Of a stretch of 64,000 nt of DNA, positions 20,501 to 30,999 are shown piece after piece. The notes under the pieces are model-generated. The model had not been told where the DNA came from and did no database searches. It worked only from the letters and a program-made list of their open reading frames with translations. This DNA comes from Viola odorata (Eukaryota; Streptophyta; Magnoliopsida; Malpighiales; Violaceae), in NCBI GenBank assembly GCA_963691705.1, contig OY829537.1:53110304-53174303 (forward strand), given 5' to 3'. Position numbers and translations under genes: made by a program. Each line of letters opens with the position of its first letter. The stretch's first letter is position 1.

Positions 20501-20971
20501 GACTAAAACAGGATTAGCCAACCACGTCGGGTATTAGACTTCTCGGATGAAGCCGGCATCCATGAGTTTTGATATCTCTTTCTCGATGGCTACCATCTTT
20601 TATGGAGAGAAAACTCGCCGCTTTTGCTGAACAGGCTTGGCGTTAGGGTTAACGTTGAATCGGTGCTCTGCTGTTTCTCGCAAAATTCCAGGCATATCTG
20701 CTGGTCTCCACGCGAATTCTCATTTGCATTTATTCAATAATCGAGCTAATTGTGCGCTTTCCTCTCAGTTCAATTTTTTGCTAACTAGAAAATTTGCTTC
20801 TTTGACTCCGTTAACGGGAATTGACCTCATATTGTCTACTGGCTGAGTGCGTTTTTCCTCTCTATCCTCAAAGGGATCATCCGCTACGCACACGTAACGA
20901 TCGCAACTCTTTTGGGTCATGAGTAAGTAGCACTCAGCAGCTAACTTCTGGTCTCCTTTGATCGAGACCAC
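17537..20971 (-). pseudogene. Element B pol: RT, two RNase H domains and integrase (broken)
   Basis: Minus strand, from SIKGDQKLAAECY (20971) to the integrase end at 17537. RT is seen at about 20521-19909 with LPRIDQLVDQTAGYAYLSSLD, the YVDD box near 20170 and GYVVSQKGIQPNPSKVKAI. RNase H 1 (DRYFQAHPVIVLTDQPL) and the archaeal-type RNase H (WIIQVDGAKN...GAGIF, NNAAEYEALLAGLRIG, CGDSK) follow at 19813-19040. The integrase zinc finger is at about 18600-18440, with a Tyr where the first Cys of the CxxC is expected. The catalytic core spans 18400-17815 with an intact LVSDNGTQFTS. The C-terminal region (NWDGPYRVNRVIGKGAYHLE) is at 17776-17537. Several frameshifts and stops prevent expression. Confidence 0.88.
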
Positions 20972-23297
20972 CCCGTCCCATGAAGTATAGCGTTGTAAGG
21001 CAATGACAGGTCTACAACCAAGAATAATAGTTCCTCTGACCGTTTGGACGTATCCTCTCTAAAGTATACTGGTAGCGATGTAACTCCTGCCACCGGGATT
21101 GGGACCCCGTCTACTCCAATTATTGGCTTTTTACAAGGCGTTAGCTCACTATCAGGACGCTTCATCAGGTTGTATGCCTCAAGCGAGAACAGATTGACCG
21201 CACTCCCATTGTCAACAAGGGTGGGGTTCTTCTGACTCCATGGTTGCCGATAACGGGTGTGACTACCAACGCATCGTTGTGTGGATAGACAACGCCTTTC
21301 TTATCCTCTTCAGAGAATGATAACACCATTCGATCTAACACGCTTATCGCTTCACTTTTCACTAACGCACTTTCTCTCTTACGTTTGTCACCAGTCGCGG
21401 GTGCTGACGCTATGGGTTCGTCGAAATATGGAGTGCCTCCCGCTATAATATTGATCATAGGAACATCATCCTTGCTAACCGCAAATATTTCTCTATTTCT
21501 TCCGATAGGGATAGCGTTGGCTCACGTGGCGTAAGAAGGTGCTTGCCTGTCACCAGTCGCCTTATCTGTTGGATTGTTCCTGACTTCCTCCCTTACTTTA
21601 GTGGAAAATTCCCCGAGGTAGCCCTCTTCAACTAAGCGCTCTATTGCTAATTTCAATTCTCTGCATACATCTGTGGAGTGCCCTTTAACTTTATAAAACT
21701 TGCAGAATGTATTTTTCCTTCCTCTCATAATTACCCCTGGTTTCACAGGAGATGAACTATCGCTAAAATTTTTGCTCTTGGAAGTATGAGGGAAGGAAGG
21801 TCAGGGTCGTATATTCACCCCTTGGGTGGATCCATTTGCCTTCTGGTAGGGGAATTCCCGGATCTTCCTCTTGAGAAGTTACCCCTCTACCGGTTTGAGG
21901 TTCTAGGAATGTGGTCTTTTCGTTGTCCATAATCATCGGTTGGTCGTGTATCAGGAGTTGCGCTAACACGGGCGTTAGGGGCTGGATACGTATCTTCGGG
22001 TATACTCTGAATTCATTCCCTATTTTCTTCTTCCTCCATTCTCGCATAATTGTGGGCTTTCAGCCTTAACGCATCTAAAGTTAACGGTGGGTCCACCATT
22101 AAAGTATCTCATAATTTCCCATAACGGCAATTACGTTTCAAAGCTTCCACAGCGAAATCAATGGTGACCCCTGGCGTTAGCGACATCTCAAGATAAAAAA
22201 GACTCAGGAAATCCTTCAAGGATTCTTGTGGCTTTCGATGAATGTCGAATAATGCTGCCGCAGATTTTCTAATAGGGACAGCCGTGCTGAACCGACTCCG
22301 AAATTTAGCTTCCAGATGGGAAAAATTATCAATGGAACCTACCGGAAGTCCCTCAAACTAGAGACGTGCTACACTTGATAGTTTCATAACACAAATTTGA
22401 CATAACGCGGCATCACTGTGGGTTTGAAATTGTACGAAATCTTTCACCTTATTGAGGTGAGAAATAGGATCCTTTGTGCCATCATATGATTCTACAGGAA
22501 GTTTTACATGTCGATTGACCCTATGATGCCTCACGCGGTGGCTGAACAGGTGACCAACGTTATCATCAGGAATCCCCTGCGGTTGATGAGGAGGAGAAGG
22601 TTCGTTAAGCTACCTTTGAGCTCGACAATCATACTCATGATGCCGCCTGGGAGATCGGCTGCGACTTCTTGGCGTTCGAGTTCGATGTCTCCTGCTACTC
22701 GACCTCTCACTGTGCCTGGGAGATGGTTCCCTGAACATCTCATCTCGCCTGTTATCCCAATGATCTCTATATTCACCGTCCCATCGTTCCCCCTCAGGAA
22801 CAGGAACTTCCCTCCTATACTGCTCAAACGGTTCAGCGCGTCTATGCGCAAGTTGCATGACATTGACAGGGGCTGATGTCAAAGGTAGGGATAACTGAAA
22901 ACCTCTAGATTGTCGAGGTGACAATGGTCGGTCAGTGACAATGGATGGAGTAAAGACTATATGAGAAGGCACGCTAGGTCCCGAAACATGAGGCGTAAAT
23001 CCTGCGGCTAATTCTGTCACCTGGTTTAGTTGGGCTCGAAGGGCCGATATTGAATTCGCGAGAGGATTGTCCATGCCATCTACCGCAGGTGCCCTCGAAT
23101 GGGGGATAGAATAACTGGGTCCCGCTATCTGGGATAAAGGAGTATACGCCTGAGATACAAAAGTTCCCGTTGTTTGTTCAAAAGAGAGATCTGACATGCC
23201 TGGTGGAACTTCTTGCACCGTGATGGAAGCGTCAGTGGTGGCAAAAGGGAAGAGTCGCCTACGAGTAGAAAATGGGAGGCTAGAAGACTGGGAATGT
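20972..23297 (-). pseudogene. Element B gag and protease (broken)
   Basis: Minus strand. The N-terminal region is readable from about 23297 without an ATG at the place where element A has MASD. It passes an Arg/Ser-rich tract (SSRRHRTRTPRSRSRSPRRHH, about 22650) and the retrotransposon gag core in broken frames (about 22530-22080). A zinc-knuckle remnant CKFYKVKGHSTDVC (about 21690) follows, in which the second ligand is Tyr. The protease region starts MINIIAGGTPYFDEP (21458) and has a 1-base insertion inside its active-site motif near 21220. The rest of the protease (GVPIPVAGV...LFLVVDLSLPYNAIL) reads in another frame to 20971. Between protease and RT the codon is CAG, where element G has TAG. 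Confidence 0.8.
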
Positions 23298-23346
23298 TAA
23301 GAAAACAGAGCTTGGCTATTAAGGATGCTCACTTAATAAAATGAAT

Positions 23347-23368
23347 GCTCTCAATGAAAGTACCAATT
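23347..23368 (-). other. Element B primer-binding site (probable)
   Basis: Immediately inside the 5' LTR the minus strand reads TGGTACTTTCATTGAGAGC, near-identical to the same place in element A (28268-28288) and element G (50650-50670, TGGTGCTTTCGTTGAGAGC). Conservation at this exact place in three elements marks it as the tRNA primer site; I do not know which tRNA. Confidence 0.65.
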
Positions 23369-23945
23369 TGATAAGATTCGGACTCTTTGCTGAAGGGCAG
23401 TAGAGGAATATGGTTCTTGGGGTCGACTGTCCTTAGCGCCCGATGTACCTGCGAAGCGCCGGAGGGGGTCTCCGGCGTAAACACTCCGAAGCTTAAGTCA
23501 GTAAGAGTTGTGGAAATAGCAGAGCTTTGGCTAGCAATCTCAGGCTTACTTTCCTCCTTTGTTGCAGAGGTAATTATAGGCAAAGTGGAGTATTTCTAGG
23601 TGATCTTGGTCACAAGGTGCTAACGCGCCCGTCAGGGGGGTTAGAGTTCCCCGTTGATGGAGTGTGCTATCGTTGCGTTAGATATATGTATAGGGGTAGG
23701 CGTTACCTAGGTAAGGCAATGCCTATGCTCCTCACGGGATGCCTGGTTTGGCTTGGGATGGGATAACGCCCTGTGTCATGACGAAGTGACGTGTGGGACC
23801 CCCTCGCTGATGTCGACCATCCCAGTGTCAGTCACATAGAGAGAGGCGATAGTCTCGATGCTATCGGAGCGGTAGGAACAACAGCTTTACCCCCACCGCG
23901 GGGTATAAGACGAAAATGCCCTTGTCCTTAGGAGTATTGTTATCA
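23369..23945 (-). repeat. Element B 5' LTR
   Basis: 577 bp, TGATAA...TTATCA. The TATA position (23571-23578) reads TATAATTA on the minus strand, against TATAAATA in the 3' LTR. A perfect 8-bp stem CGCCGGAG/CTCCGGCG with a 5-base loop lies at 23457-23477, about 95 nt downstream of the TATA box, followed directly by GCTTCGCAGGT with a possible splice donor. Pol transcription would start here and run leftwards. Confidence 0.93.
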
Positions 23946-23950
23946 GTAAC
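23946..23950. repeat. Target site duplication of element B (right), GTAAC
   Basis: Second copy of GTAAC outside element B; partner at 8874-8878. Confidence 0.92.
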
Positions 23951-25835
23951 ACCTCATACTCCGTTGCGTTATTGGATAACGGTTGCAGTATTCTGATGGC
24001 GTATCGTATCTGTATGTCGTGCGGCCCAATGATGAAGATTCCAGCTCCGGCTAGTTCCTGATTCTTTGCTCCATCCACATGAATGACCCACAAGTTAGTG
24101 TAGGTTTCAGAGAACGGGAGATCCAAGTCATATTTTTCCTCTTCCGGTAGGTCCGTTAATGAGTCCTCTGTGAAGGTGCACTCCGCTATGAAGTCTGCTA
24201 GGACTTGGGCTTTCACGGAGGGTCGGTTTTTATACCGCAACTCGTATTGCTCAAGTTCGATGGCCCAAATCAACATTCTTCCCAAAGACTCAGGTTTCTG
24301 AAATATCCTTTTCAAAGGCTGGTCAGTAAGTACGATGACGGGATGGGCTTGGAAGTATCTATTCATTTTTCGCGTGGCCTGTATTAGCGTAAACGCTATT
24401 TTCTCAATGCGAGCATACCGCTGCTCGGCATCTTTCAAAACATGACTTACGAAGTAGACAGGGCGGTGTAGATGGTTGTCGTCGTGAATGAGGACGACAC
24501 TAACCACTTCGTCGGCAACGCCGAGGTACAAGCATAAGGTGTCGCCCGGTTCTGGCCTTGTCAACACCAGGTCAGATGATAAATAGGCTTTCAGGCTCGT
24601 AAAAGCCTCTTCACATTCCGTTGTCCACCCAAAGGGGGCTTCTTGCGTACGATCTTGAAAAAAGGAAGGCATCTCTCGCCCTGCTTGGAGATAAACCGCC
24701 CTAGGGCGATAACACGCCCCGTTAATTTTTGTACCTCCTTGACAGTTCGAGGAGATATCATGTCCTGGATAGCTTTGACTTTCGAAAGGTTAGGCTGGAT
24801 ACCCTTCTGACTGAACACGTAACCCAAAAATTTACCCGTTTGGAACACGAACATGCATTTACGGGGGTTCAACTTCATCTGGTATTCTCTCATCACGTCA
24901 AAAACTTCTTTCAAGTGGAGCAAGTGGTCCTTGAAGCTTTGACTTTTGACTAATATGTCGTCAACGTAGGCTTTCATATTCTTTCGAATTTACTTTTCAA
25001 ATATTTTATTCGCCATACGTTGGAAGGTTGTTCCAGCGTTCTTCAGCCCAAACGACATCGCCGTGTAGCAGTAAGTGGCTTTTGGAGTAATGAAAGCAGT
25101 ATTTTCTTCATCCTCGACAGCCATAGGGATTTGATGATATCCGGAGTTGGCGTCTAACGAGCTCAGATACGCGTACCCGGCGGTCTGATCGACTAGCTGG
25201 TTGATTCGAGGGAGCGGGTAGCAATCTTTGGGATAGGCATCGTTCAGGTCAGTGAAGTCGTTGCACATACGCCAGTCTCCATTGGGCTTCGGAACAAGAA
25301 CTGGGTTAGCTAACCAGGTTGGATATTGGACTTCGCGAATGAAGCCTGCGTCTAGGAGTTTCGTCACTTCCTTGTCAATAGCTAATGCCTTCTCCGTAGA
25401 AAACGCTCTTCGCTTCTGTTGGACCGGCTTGACATAGGGGTCGACATTAAGTCGGTGTTCCGCCACTTCTCGCGAAATACCAGGCATATCCACAGGCTTC
25501 CACGCGAACTCTCCTTTACATTTGTTCAATAGCAAAGCTAATTGGAGGTTTTCCTCTGGACTGAGCTTTTCTCTAACCAGGAAATTCACCTCGCTGATCC
25601 CATTAACTAGTACGGGCACCATCTTGTCCACAGGCTAAGTGCATTTCTCATCGTTCTGCTCATATGGATCCACCGTGACACACATATATCTATCACAACT
25701 CTTCTAAGTCATGAGTAGGTAACATTCAGCCGCCAATTTCTGATTGTCTTTGATTGAGACCACTCCATCCCAGGAGGGATACTTCATCCTCAAATATTTT
25801 TGGGATATCGCTGCCCCAAAATGGTTGAGGAACGG
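23951..25835 (-). pseudogene. Element A pol 5' part: RT, RNase H 1 and start of RNase H 2
   Basis: RT runs from about 25631 (EFAWKPVDMPGISREVAEHRLNV, LPRINQLVDQTAGYAYLSSLD, SFGLKNAGTTFQRM) through a stop at about 24990 to AYVDDILVKS (24970) and the thumb. A frameshift near 24640 leads to RNase H 1 (24672 onward, with ADFIAECTFTE) and the archaeal-type RNase H start (WVIHVDGAKNQELAGAGIFI, RYAIRILQPLSNNATEYEVLL), which is cut at 23946 by element B. The protein downstream of the cut resumes at 8873 (ASLRIGKSF). Element A also has stops in the linker before RT. Confidence 0.87.
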
Positions 25836-28201
25836 TCACCCAAGTATGGCGTTATAGGGCAGGGTGAGGTCAATGACTAAGAATAACAACTCCTCTGACC
25901 GTTTGGACGTGTCTTCCCTAAAGTGCACTAGTAGCGTTGTGACGCCAGTGACAGGGATCGGGATTCCATCTACCCCAATTATCGGTTTCTTGCACAATGT
26001 CAGCTCGTTATCAGGGCGTTTCATGAGGTTATAAGCCTCTAGCGAAAATAGATTAACCGCGTTTCCATTATCAACAAGAGTTCTTCTAATCCCGTGGTTA
26101 CCGATGACAGGCGTAACAACCAGTGCATCATTATGTGGGAACATGACGCCTTTCTCGTCTTCCTTGGAGAAGGATAACACCATTCGATCCAATGCACTTA
26201 TCGCTTCACTTTTTATTAACGCGCCCCCTCGCTTCCGCTTGTCTCCGGTTGTGGGCGTCAACAATACAGGCTCATCAAGGTATGGTGTGCCCCCAGTGAT
26301 AATGTTGATGATGGGAAAATTGACTTCGTCAATCGCAACCGTTTCCCTACCTCTCCTAGTGGGTGTGTTATCATTTCCCGGAGCGCGAGGAGCTGGTTGT
26401 CTGTTGTCAGACGTCCTGTTTGTTGGGTTGTTCCTGACTTCTTCTCTTGTCTTAGAGGCAAATTCTCTGAGGTATCCTTCTTCTACCAAGCGCTCTATTG
26501 CCAGCTTTAATTCTCTGCACGCGTCTGTAGAGTGCCCTTTGACTTTATGAAATTTTCAGAAAGTATTTTCTCTTCCTCCCATGACTACTCCTGGCTTTAA
26601 GGGAGCTGGATAACGGATGAGGAGATTCTGCTGTTCCACAATTTCTAAGATTTCCGCCCTTGGCAATATAAGGGAAGGAAGGTCTGGGTCGAAAATCCAG
26701 CCCTTGGGAGAATCTGATTGCCGCCGAGTAGGGGAGTTACCAGGTCTTCCTCTTGAAGAGCTGCCTCTTCGTCTGTTGGAGGTTTTTGGGATATGATCTT
26801 TTCGCTGGGCGTAATCGTCTACAAAGCGACCGCTAGGGATCGCGTTACTAGGAACGTTAGGAGCTTGAGGTACGCTTTGTGGCACTTTTTGGGTTTTGTC
26901 TCTGTTTTCTTCTTCCTCCATTCTTGCGTAATTATGAGCTTTCAGTCTCAACGCGTCCAAAGTTGCCGAGGGGTCTACCATTAACGTGTCTCACAATTTC
27001 TCATGACGACAGTTCCGCTTCAAGGCTTCCACAACGAAATCGATGGTAACGTCTGGTGTTAACGACATCTCCAGGTGGAAACGACTGAGAAAATCTTTCA
27101 AAGACTCCTAAGGTTTCCTGTGTATGTCGAATAACACTGCAGTGGATTTTCTGATGGGGACCACGGTACTGAACCGGCTTCGAAACTTAGACTCTAGCTG
27201 CGAGAAGCTGTTAATGGATTTTGCTGGAAGACCCTCGAAACAGAGGCGTGCAACTCCTACCAATATCATGACGAATATTTGGCACAAAGCCGCATCACTG
27301 TGGGTTTGGAATTGCACGAAGTCTTTCACCTTGTTACGGTGAGAAATGGGGTCTTTAGTGCCGTCATAAGACTCCGTGGGGAGTTTCACATGTCGACTGG
27401 CCCTGTGGCACCTTATGCGATGATTAAGGGGTGGCCTGAGGTGTCGTCCAGGATTTTGCAAGTGTTGCGAGATGGTGACGCTTCCAGGTGATGCATGCGG
27501 TTCTACGGATCGGGTGTATGATGACGCCTTGGAGATCGGCTACGACTCCTTAGTGAACGAGTTCGGTATCTTCGGCTACTCGATCTCTCACTGCGCTTAG
27601 GGGATATGTCTCTATCCATTTCCTCCCTCTGACCATCCCAACGATCTCTATACTCGTCAAGTCGTCGCTCCTCTCAACAGACGAGAATTTGTTGCGCGTG
27701 CGGCACGTAAGGCTCTATTCGCCTATGAGCGAGTTGCACAAAGCTGGCTGGTGTAGTTGCCGCGGGTAAGGTCAACGGAATATTTCTGCGTTGCGGAGGC
27801 GATAAGGGTCATTCGGTGATAATAGATGATGTAAAAATAGCCTGGGGTGGAACACCCGACCCAGAAACATCAAGCGTCATTCTTGCAGCCAGCTCGGTCA
27901 AGTAATCCAACCGAGAACAAAGGGCAGATATTTCACTCACGAGGGAGTTGTTTATGCTATCCAACATGAATCCCCTCGGTGGAGGAGTGGAGAAACTGGA
28001 TCCCGCCATCTGGGATAGAGGAATGTTCATCTAGGAGGAGGGCATTCCTCCTATTAGTCTAAAAGAGAGATCTGAAGATTCTGAAGTAATCTCCTGCATC
28101 GCAGTAGAAGCTTCAGTAGTGGCGAAAGGAAAAAGTTGTCGGCGAATCGCAAAAGGAATGCTAGAGGATGGAGGTTGTGTGGACTCCGAATCAGAAGCCA
28201 T
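25836..28201 (-). pseudogene. Element A gag and protease (broken)
   Basis: The ATG at 28201 (MASDSES) supports the start used for element G. After a stop near 28030 come the gag N-terminal region and the core (RHVKLPTESYDGTKDPISH, about 27400; FEGLPAKSINSFSQLESKFRSRFS). Next is a basic linker (RRRGSSSRGRPGNSPTRR) and a zinc-knuckle remnant in which the first Cys codon is a stop (NTF-stop-KFHKVKGHSTDAC). The protease follows (26489-25836) with active-site LVDNGNAVNLFS and GVDGIPIPVTGVTTL. The D-N-G triad instead of the usual D-S/T-G is shared with element G. At least four stops. Confidence 0.82.
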
Positions 28202-28267
28202 GATCCTTCCGATCTTTCAAGAAAGGCAGAGCTTGGCTATTAAAGACGCTCACTTAATAAACCAAAG

Positions 28268-28288
28268 CTCTCAATGAAAGTACCAGTT
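28268..28288 (-). other. Element A primer-binding site (probable)
   Basis: TGGTACTTTCATTGAGAGC on the minus strand directly inside the 5' LTR, the same as element B. Confidence 0.65.
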
Positions 28289-28775
28289 TGATAAGATTCG
28301 AACTTCTGGAGCATCGGGGGTGAGGATTATGGCCGCTCGGAGTTACAGTAGTCGTCGTCGGGTATACCTGCAAAGCGCCGGAGGGGGGGCTCCGGCGTAG
28401 ACACTCCGATGCTTAAGTTAGTAAGGCTGTTTCAAATGGCAGAGGTTAAAGTAGCGATCTTAGGCTTACCTCTCAACTTGAGTGATGGGGTATTTATAGG
28501 CGCCGAGGAGGGCGCTACCTCTAGGGGGTAGGCCTCATCTAGGAAAGATAACGCCTAGAGTGGCGTCTTGGCTGACCTGGGATGGGATAACGCCATGCGT
28601 GTGGGTTGATAACGCGTGAGACCCCCCTCCCCCCACTGATGTCGACCATCCCAGGGTTCCTTGCTGGATAAGGGGCGGCAACCTGGCGGCAGACGCCTGA
28701 TAGGAGCTACAGTATTCTGACCTTAACACTGAGGTAGGGACGGCAATATCCCTGAAATTGCCTCTATTGTTATCA
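28289..28775 (-). repeat. Element A 5' LTR (487 bp, unpaired)
   Basis: Begins TGATAA and ends TTATCA like those of B and G. TATA box TATAAATA at 28491-28498 (minus). A perfect hairpin stem CGCCGGAG/CTCCGGCG at 28376-28397 lies about 95 nt downstream, followed by GCTTTGCAGGT. No second copy occurs in the window, so the 3' LTR was lost with the 3' end. The right flank is GTCTG; the partner duplication cannot be checked. Confidence 0.85.
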
Positions 28776-29021
28776 GTCTGCCATATCGAGTATCTCGGGG
28801 TAGACGAACTCAGCATCATCGAGGTCTTGATGGGAGAAAGGAAAGTCTTCAGGTAAGAAATGGGCGAGATTATCCAGATTTGAGAGATTTCTATCGAGGG
28901 TAGGATTAGGGACCCTTCTATGGTTAATAGTTGGTCCTCTAGCTTGCCTTCGGAGTCTTCTCTCTATTCTAGTGAGCTCGTGATCAAGTGCTAGTAGGTC
29001 TGGAGCAAATCTCCTAGTCAT
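28776..29021 (-). pseudogene. Athila-like gag N-terminus, truncated by element A
   Basis: The ATG at 29021 gives MTRRFAPDLLALDHELTRIERRLRR..., the characteristic opening of Athila gag. The frame is open for 82 codons to the LTR of element A at 28775, where it ends artificially. There is no stop inside, so this piece was intact when A inserted. Confidence 0.7.
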
Positions 29022-29054
29022 ACAAATAAAAACAAGATATCAGTACTATTCAAT

Positions 29055-29072
29055 CTCCGGCAACGACACCAA
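29055..29072 (-). other. Athila-type primer-binding site
   Basis: The minus strand reads TTGGTGTCGTTGCCGGAG, close to the tRNA-Asp-type primer site found in Athila elements (TGGCGCCGTTGCCGGGG), four bases inside the LTR. Confidence 0.65.
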
Positions 29073-29076
29073 AATT

Positions 29077-30453
29077 TGACCGCGCTGTCGAAATGGGTCA
29101 AAAATAATATTAAATTTGCGTACACACAGGAATTAAAAGATGACAACTTGCCCTAGATGTATGACAAAAATAAATGCGACCAAAAATAACACGGAGGGTT
29201 TATTGGTTAAACTGGTTAACCAAAAGAGATCGAGGGCAAGACAACTAACAAGAACAGAAGTAATAAAATCAACAGAAATAACAATTATAAACAAAATAAA
29301 TAAGAAGTTAAATGAGATAAAATCAAATAAGGAGAAATCTTACCAAAGGGTTTTCTAGGGTTGCGTCAAGGCCTAGTCAGTCATCAGCGCACAAATATTC
29401 TATTATTATACTATAGACGTGCTATAGGGGCCAGGTACGTTTAGGCCCCCTGCTTTCCTTCGTAAGAGAAGCTACCCCTCGTTTTCACATATGAGGTAGC
29501 CTTGACACTGCGCCATCCTCCCAGGCACGAGGCCGGGAGGCAATACTCACAGTCCCATTAAGAGGAGGAAAGACACGTCTAGGGCGAAATACCTTTCAGC
29601 TTGTCAGACTCGCGGCAATACCCTAATCGCTCACTTGCCCTAGACAGAACGTACTAAGCTAATGACAATCCGTCTAGTGTCTACTCTATTCTAAGGCTTC
29701 ACGTTAGTTATAACCTAGCAGGTGATCAAGCTCCTAATAAAACCAACTAGATCTAACAATAAAAATGACAAGCAAACAAATATAGCAATAAGAATATGTA
29801 AAGCACGATTTGGCCTCGTGACTACCTCTAAACAACCCTCAAAACACCCTTACTAAGCGGATGAGCTTAGCTGCTCATGTTAGTAAATAAAAAGACAGAT
29901 TTAATATAAAGCATAAAAGGAAAGAATGCAATAAAGAAAGAGGAAACACAATAAATACCAGTCGGAGCTAAAGCTCCGGTTTGAAGAGTAATGGCTGGCG
30001 GCAGCTATAAAAGGGAGTGACAAATCCTGAGGAGACTAAAGAAGTAGGTGAGTGGCTGCCCCCAAAAGGATTTTGTGATATAATAAGATGTTCTTCTAAA
30101 AACCCTAAAACTAAGGTTTAAATACCCTCTTAGCTCACAAAAGAACAAAAGACAGCTAACAGGGAGGTACAAGGGAGCATGCATGACCTAGGGAATATTC
30201 CTAGGGTAGCCAAAATGGGATCTGGAAGGAATCCCGCATGGATCTTGCTTCGCGCGTCCTTGGGGAAATATTTACACGTACGGCAGCGAGTCTCAGGTAA
30301 AATACGACTCCAGATGGTTCAAGTGCAGGTCCAGGGCAAGACGGCATGACTCGCATCCTGGTCTTGACGATAGGAGAACAACTAGGCCTTGACGCTGGTC
30401 TTGACGCTTTGCGATACATGGTAGAATTCCACTAAAAAGGGGTTGTTTCAGCA
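29077..30453 (-). repeat. Athila-like 5' LTR (about 1.38 kb)
   Basis: The inner end ...GCGCGGTCA at 29077 is set by the primer site. The outer end is taken at TGCTGAAACAACCCC (30453), a typical Athila-like start, but without a second LTR it may be off. A TATA-like TATTTAA lies at about 30117-30123 (minus) ahead of a long transcribed part. No coding sequence within. Confidence 0.55.
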
Positions 30454-30999
30454 TATTTTCCTTTTCGAGCCTAGATCTGCAAAAAAGGTGAATTCAAAGG
30501 GAAATTAGCAGCATCATGCCCAAAATGAGACTATAAATAAAGAGAAAAATATGCATAAAACACGCGCTATTAGTTAACCAAAACGGTGCCGTTTTGCCAA
30601 ACCAAAACGACGTCGTTTTTTTTTTTTTTTTTGTTCAGGATGGAAAATTTGATGGGCCGACCCATGACAGGAATGGGCTAGCCCATTATATTCATTTAAC
30701 TTTTGATCTACTTGATATTTTATTTTTATGTATTATAAAATGCTACATCCCATTGGATAGAAAATCAGCCGGTTCAATCCAGTTCAATTATCTAAGATTG
30801 AACGGTTCGATGTGTGAACGACCCGGAATGATCCAACGGGTCAATTCGGTCGAACCCGGGTTGAACTCGGTTTAAACCGATCGAACGGGTAACTCCGGAT
30901 CGGTTTTTAAAACACTAGATTTTAATCTTCTTTTGAGTTTTAATCAATTTATGCGTATTTCTTCATCTGATTTTGTTATGTATGTCATAGGCTAGAATC
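30454..30999. other. Non-coding DNA with palindromes and a possible DNA-transposon end
   Basis: Contains the palindromes AAAACGGTGCCGTTTT (30580-30595) and AAAACGACGTCGTTTT (30604-30619), the second followed by a T run. About 30767-30907 is rich in CCGGTTC/GAACCGG words and ends GGTTTTTAAAACACTAG, which resembles the ends of non-autonomous plant hAT-type elements. No partner end was found. Confidence 0.35.

Larger units (their letters stand above)
8879..23945 (-). mobile_element. Complete Tat-lineage gypsy element B (15,067 bp)
   Basis: Two 577-bp LTRs (8879-9455 and 23369-23945), GTAAC on both sides, and minus-strand order 5' LTR, primer site, gag, protease, RT, RNase H, second RNase H, integrase, repeat array, then four genes on the opposite strand before the 3' LTR. 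The second, archaeal-type RNase H is the hallmark of the Tat lineage (Ogre/Retand group). The LTRs differ at about 32 sites (5.5%, counted by eye), an insertion some millions of years old at usual plant rates. All genes carry stops or frameshifts. Confidence 0.92.
23946..28775 (-). mobile_element. Tat-lineage gypsy element A, 5' portion
   Basis: From the 5' LTR (28775-28289) through primer site, gag, protease, RT and first RNase H to the point in the second RNase H where element B sits. The rest is at 6551-8878. It is related to element B over gag-pol but its LTR is shorter (487 bp) and quite different in the middle. It lies within the gag of an Athila-like element, so it is younger than that element and older than B. 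Confidence 0.88.
28776..30453 (-). mobile_element. Athila-like gypsy element C, 5' end only
   Basis: A 5' LTR, a primer site and the first 82 codons of gag on the minus strand, cut by the insertion of element A. The remaining internal part and 3' LTR are absent from the window; they would have lain beyond the lost end of A. The gag start MTRRFAPDLLALDHELTRIE and the primer site are of Athila type. Confidence 0.7.

Noticed and set aside
22508..22876. Plus-strand frame of 122 codons in element B gag
   Set aside because: Reverse of the Arg/Ser-rich gag tract, which is low in complexity and open on both strands.
30614..30632. T run as a poly(A) tail of a minus-strand SINE or LINE
   Set aside because: No RT remnant, pol III boxes or target duplication around it; it directly follows a palindrome and may be plain slippage.
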